A stretch of DNA of 64,000 bases, taken from assembly GCF_900108455.1 (NCBI RefSeq), contig NZ_FNWS01000002.1, positions 62,001 through 126,000 on the forward strand. Reading direction: 5' to 3'. The stretch's first letter is position 1. Each line of letters opens with the position of its first letter. Positions 7,999 to 17,075 of the stretch are shown here, piece after piece. The translations under genes and the position numbers were made by a program. This DNA is from Fructobacillus pseudoficulneus (GTDB lineage Bacteria > Bacillota > Bacilli > Lactobacillales > Lactobacillaceae). The notes under the pieces were generated by a model. It saw only the letters and a program-made list of their open reading frames with translations, made no database searches and was not told where the DNA came from.

Positions 7999-8922
7999 TT
8001 ACGCAAAGAAATACCGTGACCGCCACAAGTCTTGGTCGGCATCAAAGGCGTAGACCGCCACCAATTGTCCCTGGTCATAGAGCTGGTAATAGCCGGTTTC
8101 CGTGGCTGGCCATTGGTCTATCGTTATCTTTTGGCCATTGCGAACGGCAAAAGCCTCTGCCTCGGTCAAATCCTTCTTTGGCCAAGTCAACACCGACTCA
8201 ATCGGCTGAATTCGTTGGCAGAGACTATCAAAGTTCATTTCAAGCAGGTCGTCAAGGTCTGTTGCCTGGTCCAAGCTGTAGCCCGAACCAGCCGTGCGCT
8301 TTAAGGCCGTCATCGTCGCTGGCAAGCCCAGCTTCTGGCCCAAGTCATAGGCTAAGGTGCGAATATAGGTCCCCTTGGAGACTTGTGCCACAAAATCAAA
8401 GGCTTGGTAAGGTTGGTTTGGCAACCAGCGTAAGGGGCTAGTGGCCTCAAAGCGGTAAATTGTCGCTGGCCGCTTTGGCAGCTCAACTTCTTCCCCGGCC
8501 CGGACATACTCGTACAAACGCTTGCCGTTGACTTTAACCGCTGAATAAATTGGCGGAATTTGAATAATGTCACCAGTCAGGCTGGCCATTGCTTTTTTAA
8601 TTTCAGTTTCATCCAGGCCAGTCGTCAGCGCTTGTTCCGCCACCACTGCCCCATCAGCATCCTGGGTCTCGGTTGCAAAGCCAAAGGCCACCGTACCCGT
8701 ATAGGTTTTGGGCCGGCTTTGTAAGAGGTCAATCAACTTTGTTGCCTTCCCCAGGGCCACCACCAAGACACCCTCAACATTGGGATCCAAGGTACCGGCA
8801 TGGCCAATCTTTTTTTGACCGGTCACGCGCCGTAACCTTGCCACGACACCAAAAGAGGTCATTTCCTTTGGTTTATTCACAACGAGTAAACCAGATAATT
8901 CCGGGTGTTTGCTTCCTGCCAT
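7999..8922 (-). CDS. truB: tRNA pseudouridine(55) synthase TruB
   Basis: Makes pseudouridine 55 in the T-loop of tRNAs. From ATG 8922 the protein is 307 residues. The catalytic motif GHAGTLDPNVEGVLVVALG carries the nucleophilic Asp; upstream is LLVVNKPKEMTSF and downstream YSAVKVNGKRLYEYVRAG and GTYIRTLAYDLG, all TruB hallmarks. A C-terminal region after residue 240 is the family extension. I prefer 8922 to the in-frame TTG at 8940 because GGAGG sits directly before it. In many Firmicutes truB follows rbfA directly; here two aminotransferase genes come between. Confidence 0.95.
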   Translation of the reverse strand: MAGSKHPELSGLLVVNKPKEMTSFGVVARLRRVTGQKKIGHAGTLDPNVEGVLVVALGKATKLIDLLQSRPKTYTGTVAFGFATETQDADGAVVAEQALTTGLDETEIKKAMASLTGDIIQIPPIYSAVKVNGKRLYEYVRAGEEVELPKRPATIYRFEATSPLRWLPNQPYQAFDFVAQVSKGTYIRTLAYDLGQKLGLPATMTALKRTAGSGYSLDQATDLDDLLEMNFDSLCQRIQPIESVLTWPKKDLTEAEAFAVRNGQKITIDQWPATETGYYQLYDQGQLVAVYAFDADQDLWRSRYFFA

Positions 8923-8946
8923 TTTGGCCTCCAATTTCAAAATAAA

Positions 8947-8984
8947 AACCGACCAAAACGGTTTTCATCCGTCTTCAGTCGGTT
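8947..8984 (-). terminator. Terminator after the distal aminotransferase
   Basis: Outer stem AACCGAC (8947-8953) with GTCGGTT (8978-8984), an inner ACGG/CCGT pairing, then TTTATTTT on the minus strand. Confidence 0.65.
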
Positions 8985-8990
8985 ATTATT

Positions 8991-10178
8991 TTACCGATTT
9001 GCCCGCGCCTTTTCAACGTAAGCTTTCAGCTTGGCAAAGCCTTCCGTCAATTGTTCTTGACTGGCCGCATAAGAAATTCGAATATATTGGTTAGCATCCT
9101 CGAAGTGGGAGAAGGCTGCGCGGGGAATGACGGCGACTTTTCCCTCATGGGCGAGCTTTTCAGCAAAGGCCCAGCCATCTGTGCCAAAGTCAGCCGGAAT
9201 CTTAGCAAAGAGGTAAAAGGCCCCTTCCGGATCAACCACATCAAAGCCAAGTTCTTCCAACGCTTGTCTTGAAAAGTCACGACGCTCTTCATAGCTATCG
9301 GTCATATACTGCAAGTCTTGCCGCGACATCTTTAAGGCGGCCACCGCACCATCTTCAATGAAGGTTGGCGCAGAATAGGTTAATGAACCATGCACCTTTT
9401 GTACATATTGAATCACATCAGCCGAGCCCAAGATAAAGCCGAGCCGGTAGCCCGTCATAGCATGTGACTTTGACAAGCCATTCACGACCAAAGACTGTTC
9501 TGGCAACAACTTTCCAATTGAAAAGTGTTCTTGTTCGTAAGTCAGTTCCGAATAAATTTCATCAGAAATTACCCAGATACCATGCTTTTTAAAACAAGCA
9601 GCCAAGGCTGTGATTTCGGCCTCTGTATAAGTAACCCCGGTCGGATTGCTAGGATAGTTCAGCAAAACCGCTCGAACTGGGACCGTCGCTTTTGCAACGG
9701 CTTCGTCAACTAAAGCAGGTGTCAACTTAAAGCCGTTGTTCGTCGTGTCAACCGACACGGCCACTCCCCCGGCCAAACTAAGTGAGGCAAAATAAGAACC
9801 ATAAGCCGGTTCAGGAATCAGCAAGCCATCGCCACGCTGAAGTAAAGTCTTGAAAATGGCTTGCATCGCTTCCGTCACGCCCAGGGTGATGACTACATTT
9901 TCAATTCCCGGATAGTCTAAGTCGTAACGGTCTTTCATATAGTCCAAGACCGCTTGGCGCACCGCTGGTTCTCCCTGAGAGTTACCATAGTGGGAACGGT
10001 TGCCATCAATGGCGGCCTTCGTCGCTTCTTTCACCACGGTTGGTGTATCAAAACCAGGTTCGCCAAAGGTCAAGAAGGTAATCCCTTCAATCCCAGCAAC
10101 ACTCATTTGAAAGCCCAATAACTTATCGGCCTCCAAATCTTTTACTTCGCGATTAATTGGCAACACTGGTTCTGTCAT
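8991..10178 (-). CDS. Class I/II PLP-dependent aminotransferase (copy A)
   Basis: A 395-residue fold-type I aminotransferase. Visible motifs: FGEPGFDTP near residue 38, YPSNPTG near 175, DEIYSELTY near 205 (Asp that pairs with the pyridine nitrogen), and SKSHAMTGYRLGF near 235, whose Lys should bind PLP. The family includes LAB aromatic (AraT-like) and N-acetyl-LL-diaminopimelate (PatA) aminotransferases; substrate cannot be settled from sequence. It closely resembles the next gene upstream along most of its length, so the two arose by tandem duplication. AAAGGA precedes the ATG. A small hairpin (10197-10215) lies in its 5' leader. Confidence 0.88.
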   Translation of the reverse strand: MTEPVLPINREVKDLEADKLLGFQMSVAGIEGITFLTFGEPGFDTPTVVKEATKAAIDGNRSHYGNSQGEPAVRQAVLDYMKDRYDLDYPGIENVVITLGVTEAMQAIFKTLLQRGDGLLIPEPAYGSYFASLSLAGGVAVSVDTTNNGFKLTPALVDEAVAKATVPVRAVLLNYPSNPTGVTYTEAEITALAACFKKHGIWVISDEIYSELTYEQEHFSIGKLLPEQSLVVNGLSKSHAMTGYRLGFILGSADVIQYVQKVHGSLTYSAPTFIEDGAVAALKMSRQDLQYMTDSYEERRDFSRQALEELGFDVVDPEGAFYLFAKIPADFGTDGWAFAEKLAHEGKVAVIPRAAFSHFEDANQYIRISYAASQEQLTEGFAKLKAYVEKARANR

Positions 10179-10196
10179 ACACTCTTCCTTTCAACA

Positions 10197-10215
10197 GCCA
10201 AACCTGAAATTTGGC
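10197..10215. other. Short inverted repeat in the leader of aminotransferase copy A
   Basis: GCCAAA, seven bases, TTTGGC, about 19 bases before the start codon. It could be a small RNA hairpin or a protein site. No T-box features are visible around it. Confidence 0.4.
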
Positions 10216-10315
10216 AACAATCATCTTTCAAATATTTTACAGGAAAAATTACTTTTTTTAAAGACAAATGTCAGTAAAATGAGATTGTATACATTTATTA
10301 TTAATTTTTTCTATT

Positions 10316-10344
10316 AAAAAGCAGCAGGACTGCCGCCCCGCTGC
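10316..10344 (-). terminator. Terminator after aminotransferase copy B
   Basis: An 8-bp GC-rich stem with one mismatch (10321-10328 with 10337-10344) followed by five T on the minus strand. It separates the two aminotransferase transcripts. Confidence 0.7.
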
Positions 10345-10355
10345 CAATTTCATCA

Positions 10356-11531
10356 TTATTTTTGTCGCTGTTGTTCGACATAGGTCGCAATTCGCTTGAG
10401 TCCTTCTTGCAATTGCGACATTTCTGACGCATAAGAAATGCGAATAAATTGGTTAGCTGACTCAAAGAGAGAGAACCCAGCCCCCGGAATAACCGAGACC
10501 TTGGCCTCCTGGGCCAGTTTTTCCGCAAAGGACCAACCATCCGTCCCAAAATCAGCTGGCAGCTTGGCAAAAAGGTAAAAGGCTCCCTGTGGTGCTACTA
10601 ATTCAAAGCCTAAGTCTTCCAAGAACTTAACCGCATAGTCGCGTCGCTCCCGGTAGCCTTCAATCATATAGGCCAAATCAGCCTTTGGAATCTTCAAGGC
10701 CGCCGTGGCCCCATCCTGAATAAAGGTTGGGACGGCAAAAACTAAGGGTCCATGAACCTTTTGAATTTCGGCCATTAAATCCAAAGGACCTAAGATGAAG
10801 CCCAGTCGGTAACCAGTCATCGCGTGTGACTTTGACAGGCCGTTGACCACGATTGTCCGGTCTGGCAAGAGCTTGCCCATTGAAAAGTGGTCCCCATCAT
10901 AAGTCAATTCGGCATAAATTTCATCCGAAATCACCCAAAGGTCATTTTCTTCAAAGCACTGAGCCAATTCGGCCAGTTCAGCCTCGTTATAAGTTACCCC
11001 AGTGGGGTTACTTGGGTAGTTAAAGAGAATTCCCTTGACTGGGACCGTTGCCTCTGCCAAAGCCTGGTTAACCATTGCCGGCGTCAACTTATAAGCATTT
11101 GCCTCGGTGTTGATGGGCACAGCCGTCCCACCAGCCAGGCTCAAAGCCGAAAAGTATGAGCCGTAGGCTGGATCTGGAATCAACAGGCCATCACCGCTAG
11201 CAAGCAGGGTCTTAAAAATTGACTGCATGGCTTCGGTGACCCCAACCGTGACCACTACATTGTCAATGCTTGGATAATCTAAGTCATAGCGGTCTTTCAT
11301 GTAGTCAAGGACAGCCTGCCGCAATGCTGGCTCACCCTGTGAGTCACCATAATGGGAACGATTTGAGCGAATTGAATCAATTGTTGCTTCTTTAATAACG
11401 TCTGGGGTGGCAAAACCCGGTTCACCAAATGTTAGTGAGACCAAGCCTTCGATATTGGCGACTGCATGTTGAAAACTGAGTAGCTTATCGGGCGTTAGGT
11501 TTAAAACACTTGGGTTTAATGGTTTTGTCAT
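10356..11531 (-). CDS. Class I/II PLP-dependent aminotransferase (copy B)
   Basis: A 391-residue paralogue of the neighbouring gene, with the same motifs: FGEPGFATP, the near-identical stretch SHYGDSQGEPALRQAV, YPSNPTG, DEIYAELTY and SKSHAMTGYRLGF (PLP lysine). Both copies keep all catalytic positions, so they are likely both active, perhaps with differing amino-donor preference (aromatic or branched substrates are likely in LAB, inference only). Start chosen at ATG 11531, which has GAGAGGA before it, over a longer reading at 11567. Own promoter region with an inverted repeat at 11652-11666, and own terminator at 10316-10344. Confidence 0.88.
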   Translation of the reverse strand: MTKPLNPSVLNLTPDKLLSFQHAVANIEGLVSLTFGEPGFATPDVIKEATIDSIRSNRSHYGDSQGEPALRQAVLDYMKDRYDLDYPSIDNVVVTVGVTEAMQSIFKTLLASGDGLLIPDPAYGSYFSALSLAGGTAVPINTEANAYKLTPAMVNQALAEATVPVKGILFNYPSNPTGVTYNEAELAELAQCFEENDLWVISDEIYAELTYDGDHFSMGKLLPDRTIVVNGLSKSHAMTGYRLGFILGPLDLMAEIQKVHGPLVFAVPTFIQDGATAALKIPKADLAYMIEGYRERRDYAVKFLEDLGFELVAPQGAFYLFAKLPADFGTDGWSFAEKLAQEAKVSVIPGAGFSLFESANQFIRISYASEMSQLQEGLKRIATYVEQQRQK

Positions 11532-11651
11532 GATGATTCCTCTCTGGTTGTTCTGAACAGCGGGCATTTTTGTTTCAATACCTTGTCTTTCAGTCTACAC
11601 AAAGACCGAGTATTTTTGAAGATGATAAAGATGAAACTATTGTAAGTTATC

Positions 11652-11666
11652 GTGAGTATTACTCAC
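11652..11666. promoter_or_regulatory. Operator-like inverted repeat upstream of aminotransferase copy B
   Basis: GTGAGTA-T-TACTCAC, a perfect 15-base inverted repeat about 120 bases before the start codon. On the minus strand a -10-like TACAAT lies about 10 bases downstream, so the repeat would cover the -35/spacer region. Confidence 0.45.
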
Positions 11667-11706
11667 CTTGATTCTAATTTTATCCCCAGGACCTTAAAAT
11701 AAAATA

Positions 11707-11736
11707 AAAACGGGACTGCTATCGCAGTCCCGTTTT
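11707..11736 (-). terminator. Terminator of the rimP-nusA-infB-rbfA operon
   Basis: A perfect 13-bp stem (11707-11719 with 11724-11736) with loop TATC and flanking A/T runs. It closes the operon directly after rbfA. Confidence 0.9.
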
Positions 11737-11759
11737 ATCGCAACCAACAGCGGTTGCCC

Positions 11760-12113
11760 TTAATCTTTTTGATGCAATTTACGAATTAAATCTTCAATAT
11801 GATCACCATATTGGATTGAATTATCCAAGATAAAATGAAGCTCTGGAATCTTATAAACAGTTAACCGAGCCCCTAATTCGCGACGAATCAGACCTGAAGC
11901 TGCTTCTAAGCCCGCTTGGGACTTCTTTCGATCAGAAGCATAGTCAGACAAAATCGAGTAGTAAATATTAGCGATTTGAAGGTCACCTGAAACTTCAACA
12001 GAAGTAACGGTCACGTCCTGCACGCGTGGATCATTTACCCGCTTTAAAATCAAATCAGTTACATCTTTTTGGATTTCCTGAGCCAAACGCCCAGCACGTT
12101 GCGCATTTGCCAT
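11760..12113 (-). CDS. rbfA: 30S ribosome-binding factor RbfA
   Basis: Assists late 16S rRNA processing and 30S maturation, binding near the 5' helix. The 117-residue protein has the KH-like fold pattern: R-GRLAQEIQKDVTDLILKRVNDPR near the N-terminus, VTSVEVSGDL near residue 40, and the PELHFILDNSIQYGDHIEDLI motif near 85-105 that marks the family. GGAGG lies before the ATG. Last gene of the nusA-infB operon. Confidence 0.95.
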   Translation of the reverse strand: MANAQRAGRLAQEIQKDVTDLILKRVNDPRVQDVTVTSVEVSGDLQIANIYYSILSDYASDRKKSQAGLEAASGLIRRELGARLTVYKIPELHFILDNSIQYGDHIEDLIRKLHQKD

Positions 12114-12135
12114 GCTAACCTCCTATCCACAAAGC

Positions 12136-14601
12136 TTACTTAGGCTTTACTTCTTCCATAATATAGGCTTCAACAGTATCGCCAGGTTGGATATCGTTAA
12201 ACTTGTTAACAGTAAATCCGAATTCATAACCAAACTTAACTTCGTTCACAGCATCCTTACCACGCTGCAATGAAGCCAAGGCACCATCATAAATCACTGT
12301 ACCGTTACGAACGATTCGAACCTTAGAGTCCTTGGTAATCTTACCTTCTTCAACGCTGGCACCGGCAATGGTTCCAACCTTTGAGAACTTAAAGAGTTCC
12401 TTAACAACAATTTGTCCGATAACCTTTTCTTCGTAAACTGGTTCAAGTTGACCCTTCATAGCGGCCGTTACATCGTCAATGGCGTCATAAATGACAGAGT
12501 AGAAACGCATGTCAATCTTGTCATTATTAGCTTGTGACTTTGCAAATGGCGTTGGGCGAACGTTAAATCCTAAGATAATCGCACCAGAAGCTTCCGCCAA
12601 AGAAACATCTGATTCGTTAATCGCACCAACGGCTGAGTGAACAACATCAACCCGAACACCATCAACTTCAATCTTCTTCAATGAACCAGTCAAGGCTTCA
12701 ACAGAACCCTGAACATCGGCCTTAACGATAACTGGAACCGTCTTCATGGCCTTTTCAGCCATCGTGTTGAACAAAGTATCCAAAGTAACCACTGAACCAG
12801 CGTTACGGACTTCTTCACGGGCACGCTTTGCTCGTTCTTCACCAGCAGCACGGGCAGTCTTTTCATCGGCCATCACAATAAAGCGGTCACCAGCCAAAGG
12901 TACTTCGTTCAAACCAGTAATTTGAACAGGAGTAGCTGGCTTAGCAGCATCAATATCGTGACCCTTTTCGTTAGTCATTGTTCGAACACGACCATAGGTA
13001 TTTCCAACAACAATTGGATCACCCACATGCAAAGTACCTTGTTGAATCAACACAGTTGAAACCGGACCGCGGCCCTTGTCCAAACGAGCTTCGATCACTG
13101 AACCACGAGCTGGTTGTGTTGGGTCGGCCTTCAATTCCAAAACATCGGCTTCCAACAGAATCATTTCAAGCAACTGGTCAACATTCTTTCCAAACTTAGC
13201 TGAAATTTGAACGAAGATCGTGTCACCACCATATTCTTCAGGAACCAAATCATGGGCCATCAATTCGTTCATGACTTGTTCAGGGTTAGCCCCTTCCTTA
13301 TCAATCTTGTTGACAGCAACAATCACAGGCGTTCCAGCGGCCTTGGCATGGTTGATTGCTTCGATTGTCTGAGGTTGAACCCCATCATCGGCCGCAACAA
13401 CCAAGACCGTGATATCCGTCACGTTGGCACCACGAGCACGCATTTCAGTAAAGGCCGCGTGACCAGGGGTATCCAAGAAGGTAATCAACTTGTCATTCAA
13501 ACGAGCCTGGTAGGCACCAATATGCTGGGTGATTCCACCGGCTTCACCGGCAGTCACGTTGGTCTTACGCAAGTAATCCAACAAAGTTGTCTTACCGTGA
13601 TCAACGTGTCCCATGATTGTTACAACAGGAGCGCGTGGTTCCAAGGCTTCTTCGTTAATTGTTTCATCATCGAAGAAGCGATCGATATCGGCCACGTCTT
13701 CTTCTTCTTTTTGCTTAGCTTCGATTCCATAATCGGCAGCCAAGACTTCAATGGTATCTTCATCCAAAGATTGGTTTTGGTTGGTCACCACACCCAACAA
13801 GAACAACTTCTTGATGATTTCAGTGGCGTCACGGTGCAACAACTTAGCCAAGTCTTGCACGTTCATACCAACCTTATATTCCAAAACTTCTGGCAATGGC
13901 TGTTCCTTACGAACTGTTACTGGCTTCTTTGGTGCTTGCTTAGCAGCAATACGGCGAGCCTTCTTCGAACCATGTGGCTTGTCATTACGACGAGGCGTTT
14001 GTTGCCCAGTTCCGTTAGTATTACGCTTACGAGTATTGTTACGAGCTGAGTTATTGCCTGAAGCCAATGACCCACCAAAGCGACCCGTACCGGCGTTACC
14101 GTCAGTCTTCGCTTGACCAGCAGGTGCGACAGTTTGAGCCGCTGCTGGCTTAGCAGCCGGCTTCTTAGCGGCTGGCTTTTGTGCTGCTTGTTGCTTTGCC
14201 TGCTTAGCCTTGTTGTTTTCAGAAACGTATTCCTTCAAACTGTCATCTTTTTGTGCAGAATAGTTAATCTGGCCTTCACGAGGCTTCGTTGACCAAGACT
14301 TCTTTTCACGCATCATTGGACGACCGGTATTAGCGTTCGCATTGCGGTTATTGTTTTGACGACGGTTGTTGTTTTGACCGCCTTGACCGTTTGGACGGCT
14401 GCCATTGCTATTATTATTCCGGCGGGCGTTTTGTCCCCCTTCATTAACGTTTGGACGGGGACGTCCATTGGTATTGGGCTTCGCGTCATTTGACAACTTG
14501 GCGGCATGCCGACGCTGGGAAGCTGGCAATTCTTTTCGTTCAGGGACTGACTGCTTACGGGCAGGCCGGTTTGATCCTGAGAATTTCTTTTCTTCTGCCA
14601 T
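12136..14601 (-). CDS. infB: Translation initiation factor IF-2
   Basis: Brings initiator tRNA to the 30S subunit and drives subunit joining with GTP. The 821-residue protein has a long Asn/Arg/Ala-rich, disordered N-terminus (about 1-215), an IF2 N-domain ([27 protein letters not shown] near 245-270), then the GTPase domain with G1 GHVDHGKT (near 332), G2 [10 protein letters not shown]3 DTPGHAAF, G4 NKID and G5 SAK, and C-terminal domains II-IV ending near [16 protein letters not shown]. The ATG overlaps the ylxQ stop (TAATG), so the two are translationally coupled. Confidence 0.97.
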   Translation of the reverse strand: MAEEKKFSGSNRPARKQSVPERKELPASQRRHAAKLSNDAKPNTNGRPRPNVNEGGQNARRNNNSNGSRPNGQGGQNNNRRQNNNRNANANTGRPMMREKKSWSTKPREGQINYSAQKDDSLKEYVSENNKAKQAKQQAAQKPAAKKPAAKPAAAQTVAPAGQAKTDGNAGTGRFGGSLASGNNSARNNTRKRNTNGTGQQTPRRNDKPHGSKKARRIAAKQAPKKPVTVRKEQPLPEVLEYKVGMNVQDLAKLLHRDATEIIKKLFLLGVVTNQNQSLDEDTIEVLAADYGIEAKQKEEEDVADIDRFFDDETINEEALEPRAPVVTIMGHVDHGKTTLLDYLRKTNVTAGEAGGITQHIGAYQARLNDKLITFLDTPGHAAFTEMRARGANVTDITVLVVAADDGVQPQTIEAINHAKAAGTPVIVAVNKIDKEGANPEQVMNELMAHDLVPEEYGGDTIFVQISAKFGKNVDQLLEMILLEADVLELKADPTQPARGSVIEARLDKGRGPVSTVLIQQGTLHVGDPIVVGNTYGRVRTMTNEKGHDIDAAKPATPVQITGLNEVPLAGDRFIVMADEKTARAAGEERAKRAREEVRNAGSVVTLDTLFNTMAEKAMKTVPVIVKADVQGSVEALTGSLKKIEVDGVRVDVVHSAVGAINESDVSLAEASGAIILGFNVRPTPFAKSQANNDKIDMRFYSVIYDAIDDVTAAMKGQLEPVYEEKVIGQIVVKELFKFSKVGTIAGASVEEGKITKDSKVRIVRNGTVIYDGALASLQRGKDAVNEVKFGYEFGFTVNKFNDIQPGDTVEAYIMEEVKPK

Positions 14602-14918
14602 TAATTCCGCTCCTTTTCTTCAAGTAATTGTTTCATTTTTTTAGCAAAGCCTTGATCCGTGACGGCCATAATTGAACGGTTCAGTCCAATTGCTTGGCTG
14701 AGCTCTTCTTTTGTAAAAGTTTCAACCAGGGTCACGTGATAAAAATTGGCTTTATCCCGAAATTTTTTCTGCTGACTGGCCCCGCCATCCACAGGGAAAA
14801 AGGCAATCTTTGCCTTTCGCTTTTGGATAGCTGTCAAAGTATCCCCTGTTCCAAAAACAAGGTTACCTGAACGGCGGGCTAGGCCAAGAAGTTGTAAGAA
14901 TTGATCCTTACTGTTCAT
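14601..14918 (-). CDS. ylxQ: YlxQ, L7Ae-family RNA-binding protein
   Basis: A 105-residue L7Ae/L30e-like protein found between nusA and infB in Gram-positive bacteria. The family motif is [16 protein letters not shown] near residue 10, followed by a Lys-rich strand and ending near [16 protein letters not shown]. Members bind kink-turn RNA; a role in translation or RNA regulation is likely but not settled. I start it at ATG 14918, giving an 11-base overlap with ylxR; a longer upstream reading would overlap ylxR heavily and has no family support. The stop overlaps the infB start. Confidence 0.85.
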   Translation of the reverse strand: MNSKDQFLQLLGLARRSGNLVFGTGDTLTAIQKRKAKIAFFPVDGGASQQKKFRDKANFYHVTLVETFTKEELSQAIGLNRSIMAVTDQGFAKKMKQLLEEKERN

Positions 14919-15207
14919 TTTCAAACAACTCTTTTCGGGCTTGCTGGTGATCGACATAGGCAAAAAGTTCCTCATAAAAAGCCGGATCAATCGGCTGAGA
15001 AAATGCCTTTTCAAAGACACGTTTTTCCTGTGCTTGCTTGGCCACATCACGGTCTAAGGAGATATAAGCTCCCCGACCATTCTGCTTACCGGAAGGATCT
15101 AAAAAGACCTCCCCTTCCTTATTTTTAACGACCCGGACCAGGTCCTTTTTAGCCAGCATTTCACCGGTCACAATATCTTTTCTCAAGGGTACCTTCCGTG
15201 TTTTCAT
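14908..15207 (-). CDS. ylxR: YlxR family RNA-binding protein (DUF448)
   Basis: A 99-residue member of the YlxR family: RKVPLRKDIVTGEM at the N-terminus, and the signature GRGAYIS near residue 45, followed by A--A--KR-FEKAF. In Bacillus YlxR is a nucleoid/RNA-associated regulator, and it can interact with RNase P in other reports. It sits in the expected place between nusA and ylxQ. AAAGGAGG precedes the ATG. Confidence 0.92.
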   Translation of the reverse strand: MKTRKVPLRKDIVTGEMLAKKDLVRVVKNKEGEVFLDPSGKQNGRGAYISLDRDVAKQAQEKRVFEKAFSQPIDPAFYEELFAYVDHQQARKELFENEQ

Positions 15208-15228
15208 GAAAGAACCTCCTTTAATTGC

Positions 15229-16395
15229 TTAGTCTTCTGAGTCAGTTGAAGCAACATCACCATCAACTTGGTCATCAGCTGCTTCATCTTCTGGAACAAC
15301 TGCCTCATCGTCTAAGTCAGTTGCTGGATTAGCAGCCTGTGCTGCCAAATTTTGGGCTTCGCTTTCTGCCTTGATATCAATCTTAAAGCCAGTCAAGCGA
15401 GCAGCCAAACGAGCATTTTGCCCCTTCTTACCGATTGCCAATGACAATTGGTCGTCTGGAACAATCACCGTCACGGCTTGTTCATTTTCAGGATCAAAAA
15501 TGACGTCAGTCACTTCGGCTGGGTTCAAAGCGTTGGCAATGTATTGCGCTTCATCTTCGACCCATTCAACGATATCCATGTGTTCGCCACCAAGTTCAGT
15601 GACAACTGCTTGCACACGGGCACCACGTTGTCCAACCAAGGCCCCAACTGGGTCAAGGTCAGCATCGTGCGTGTAAACCGCAATCTTTGACCGGTCGCCA
15701 GCTTCACGGGCAATCGAAACAATTTCGACAGTTCCATCATAAACTTCTGGTACTTCTTGTTCAAACAAACGCTTAACCAAATCAGGTGCCGTCCGTGAAA
15801 CAAAAATTTGTGGCCCCTTCAAAGAGTTATCAACCTTGCTGACCAAAACCTTGATTCGATCACGCATCCGGTACGTTTCCGTTGGCATTTGGTCGGCCGG
15901 TGTCATCACCGCTTCTTGCTTACCTGGCAACATCACGTACAAGAAACGACTGTCTTGTCGTTCAACTTCACCCGTGATGATTTCATCTTGGTAATCTTGG
16001 TACTTATCATAGATGGCTTGGCGAGTAGCTTCACGCATCTTTTGTACGATGACCTGCTTAGCCGCTTGAGCAGCCATCCGGCCAAAGTCCTTTGGCGTGA
16101 CGTCAAAGCGAATTTCATCGCCGGCTTCATAGGCCTTGTTAATCTTGAGGGCTTCTGTCAATGAAATTTCAGTATCAGGATCAACCAAGTCATCATCCAA
16201 GACAACCAACTTGACCTGTTTGATGGTCATTTGACCCTTCTTATCATCAAAAGTTGCTTCAACATTTTGAGCAGCGTTGTACTGCTTCTTGTAAGCAGCC
16301 TTTAGAGCGTTTTCCAAAGCTTCTACGACAACCGCCCGATCAATACCACGTTCTTGCTCTAGAGCATCTAGGGCTTGTACTAATTCTTTACTCAT
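15229..16395 (-). CDS. nusA: Transcription termination/antitermination factor NusA
   Basis: Binds RNA polymerase and stimulates pausing and intrinsic termination. The 388-residue protein has the N-terminal RNAP-binding domain (1-130), an S1 domain (about 132-200, starting GEVERQDSRFLYV), and two KH domains (about 200-345, with VGALVGQRGARVQAV and LAIGKKGQNARLAARLTGFKIDI). An acidic tail after residue 350 replaces the proteobacterial repeat domains, normal for Firmicutes. It lies in the rimP operon, whose leader carries an intrinsic terminator that NusA itself might act upon. Confidence 0.97.
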   Translation of the reverse strand: MSKELVQALDALEQERGIDRAVVVEALENALKAAYKKQYNAAQNVEATFDDKKGQMTIKQVKLVVLDDDLVDPDTEISLTEALKINKAYEAGDEIRFDVTPKDFGRMAAQAAKQVIVQKMREATRQAIYDKYQDYQDEIITGEVERQDSRFLYVMLPGKQEAVMTPADQMPTETYRMRDRIKVLVSKVDNSLKGPQIFVSRTAPDLVKRLFEQEVPEVYDGTVEIVSIAREAGDRSKIAVYTHDADLDPVGALVGQRGARVQAVVTELGGEHMDIVEWVEDEAQYIANALNPAEVTDVIFDPENEQAVTVIVPDDQLSLAIGKKGQNARLAARLTGFKIDIKAESEAQNLAAQAANPATDLDDEAVVPEDEAADDQVDGDVASTDSED

Positions 16396-16419
16396 CTGCT
16401 TTCTCCACTTTCAATCAGA

Positions 16420-16896
16420 TTAAAATTGGACGGCCACAATGGCCTTGGCAATTTCATCAAAGTTTACTTCTAACTTTTCTTGGTCCGTTTGCAAAGTCAA
16501 ACCGGTATCACGCAAATCCGTAATTTCACCAGTCCACTTCTTTTGACCATCCTTTGCAGCAAACAGTGCTAGCGTCACCGCTAAATCGCCATCCTTTGCC
16601 CAGGCAAAGTGCCAAGGCAAAGCAAGTGATCGATCCATCCCTGGCGAAGCAATGTCTAACATATACTCACCGGGCACCGGATCAACTTCAGCACTATCCA
16701 GTGCCTCGTTGACTGCTTGGGTAAATTCAGTAATCTGGGCCATCGAAATGTTTTGATGCTCTGGTAAGTCAACCAGGACCTCAACCGTTTTTTGGCCGCC
16801 AACTTGCTTAATATTTAAGTCCCATAACAGCAAACCTTGGTCTGCAATAATTGGTTCTAAAATATCCAGCAAGGCTTGATTTTTTGCCTGTGCCAT
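16420..16896 (-). CDS. rimP: Ribosome maturation factor RimP
   Basis: Needed for 30S assembly. The 158-residue protein has the RimP pattern: an N-terminal LL-D domain (LEPIIADQGLLLWDLNIKQVGGQKTVEVLVD), a central DPVPGEYMLDIASPGMDRSLALP motif near 75-95 and a C-terminal SH3-like domain. First gene of the nusA-infB operon, with AAGGAG before the ATG and a promoter plus hairpin upstream. Confidence 0.94.
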   Translation of the reverse strand: MAQAKNQALLDILEPIIADQGLLLWDLNIKQVGGQKTVEVLVDLPEHQNISMAQITEFTQAVNEALDSAEVDPVPGEYMLDIASPGMDRSLALPWHFAWAKDGDLAVTLALFAAKDGQKKWTGEITDLRDTGLTLQTDQEKLEVNFDEIAKAIVAVQF

Positions 16897-16919
16897 CCAA
16901 ACTCCTTACTTTCTATCAT

Positions 16920-16955
16920 AAAAAATGAGCCGGTCAAATCCCCCTGACCCGCTCA
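16920..16955 (-). terminator. Attenuator-like terminator in the rimP-nusA leader
   Basis: Stem of 11 positions with one mismatch (16926-16936 with 16945-16955), 8-base loop, then six T on the minus strand. It lies between the operon promoter (16988-17016) and the rimP start codon, so it would end transcripts of about 60 bases before the first gene. Confidence 0.7.
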
Positions 16956-16987
16956 CTTACAATTTCTATGTAAATTAACTTACTTCT

Positions 16988-17016
16988 ATAATAGCCGATT
17001 TTCATTACAAAAGCAA
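16988..17016 (-). promoter_or_regulatory. Promoter of the rimP-nusA-infB operon
   Basis: TTGCTT (17011-17016), 17-base spacer, TATTAT (16988-16993) on the minus strand. Confidence 0.65.
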
Positions 17017-17034
17017 GGTTAGCAGCCCAAAGAA

Positions 17035-17061
17035 AAAAACCACAGCAATGCTGTGGTTTTT
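17035..17061 (-). terminator. Terminator of rpmG-rpsN
   Basis: A perfect 12-bp stem (17035-17046 with 17050-17061) with a three-base loop and an ending T tract. Confidence 0.88.
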
Positions 17062-17075
17062 CGTGGTATTTCAAC

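Noticed and set aside
13207-14049. Long plus-strand open frame opposite infB
   Set aside because: Shadow frame: it is antisense to a highly conserved gene, has no ribosome site, and has no recognisable protein features.
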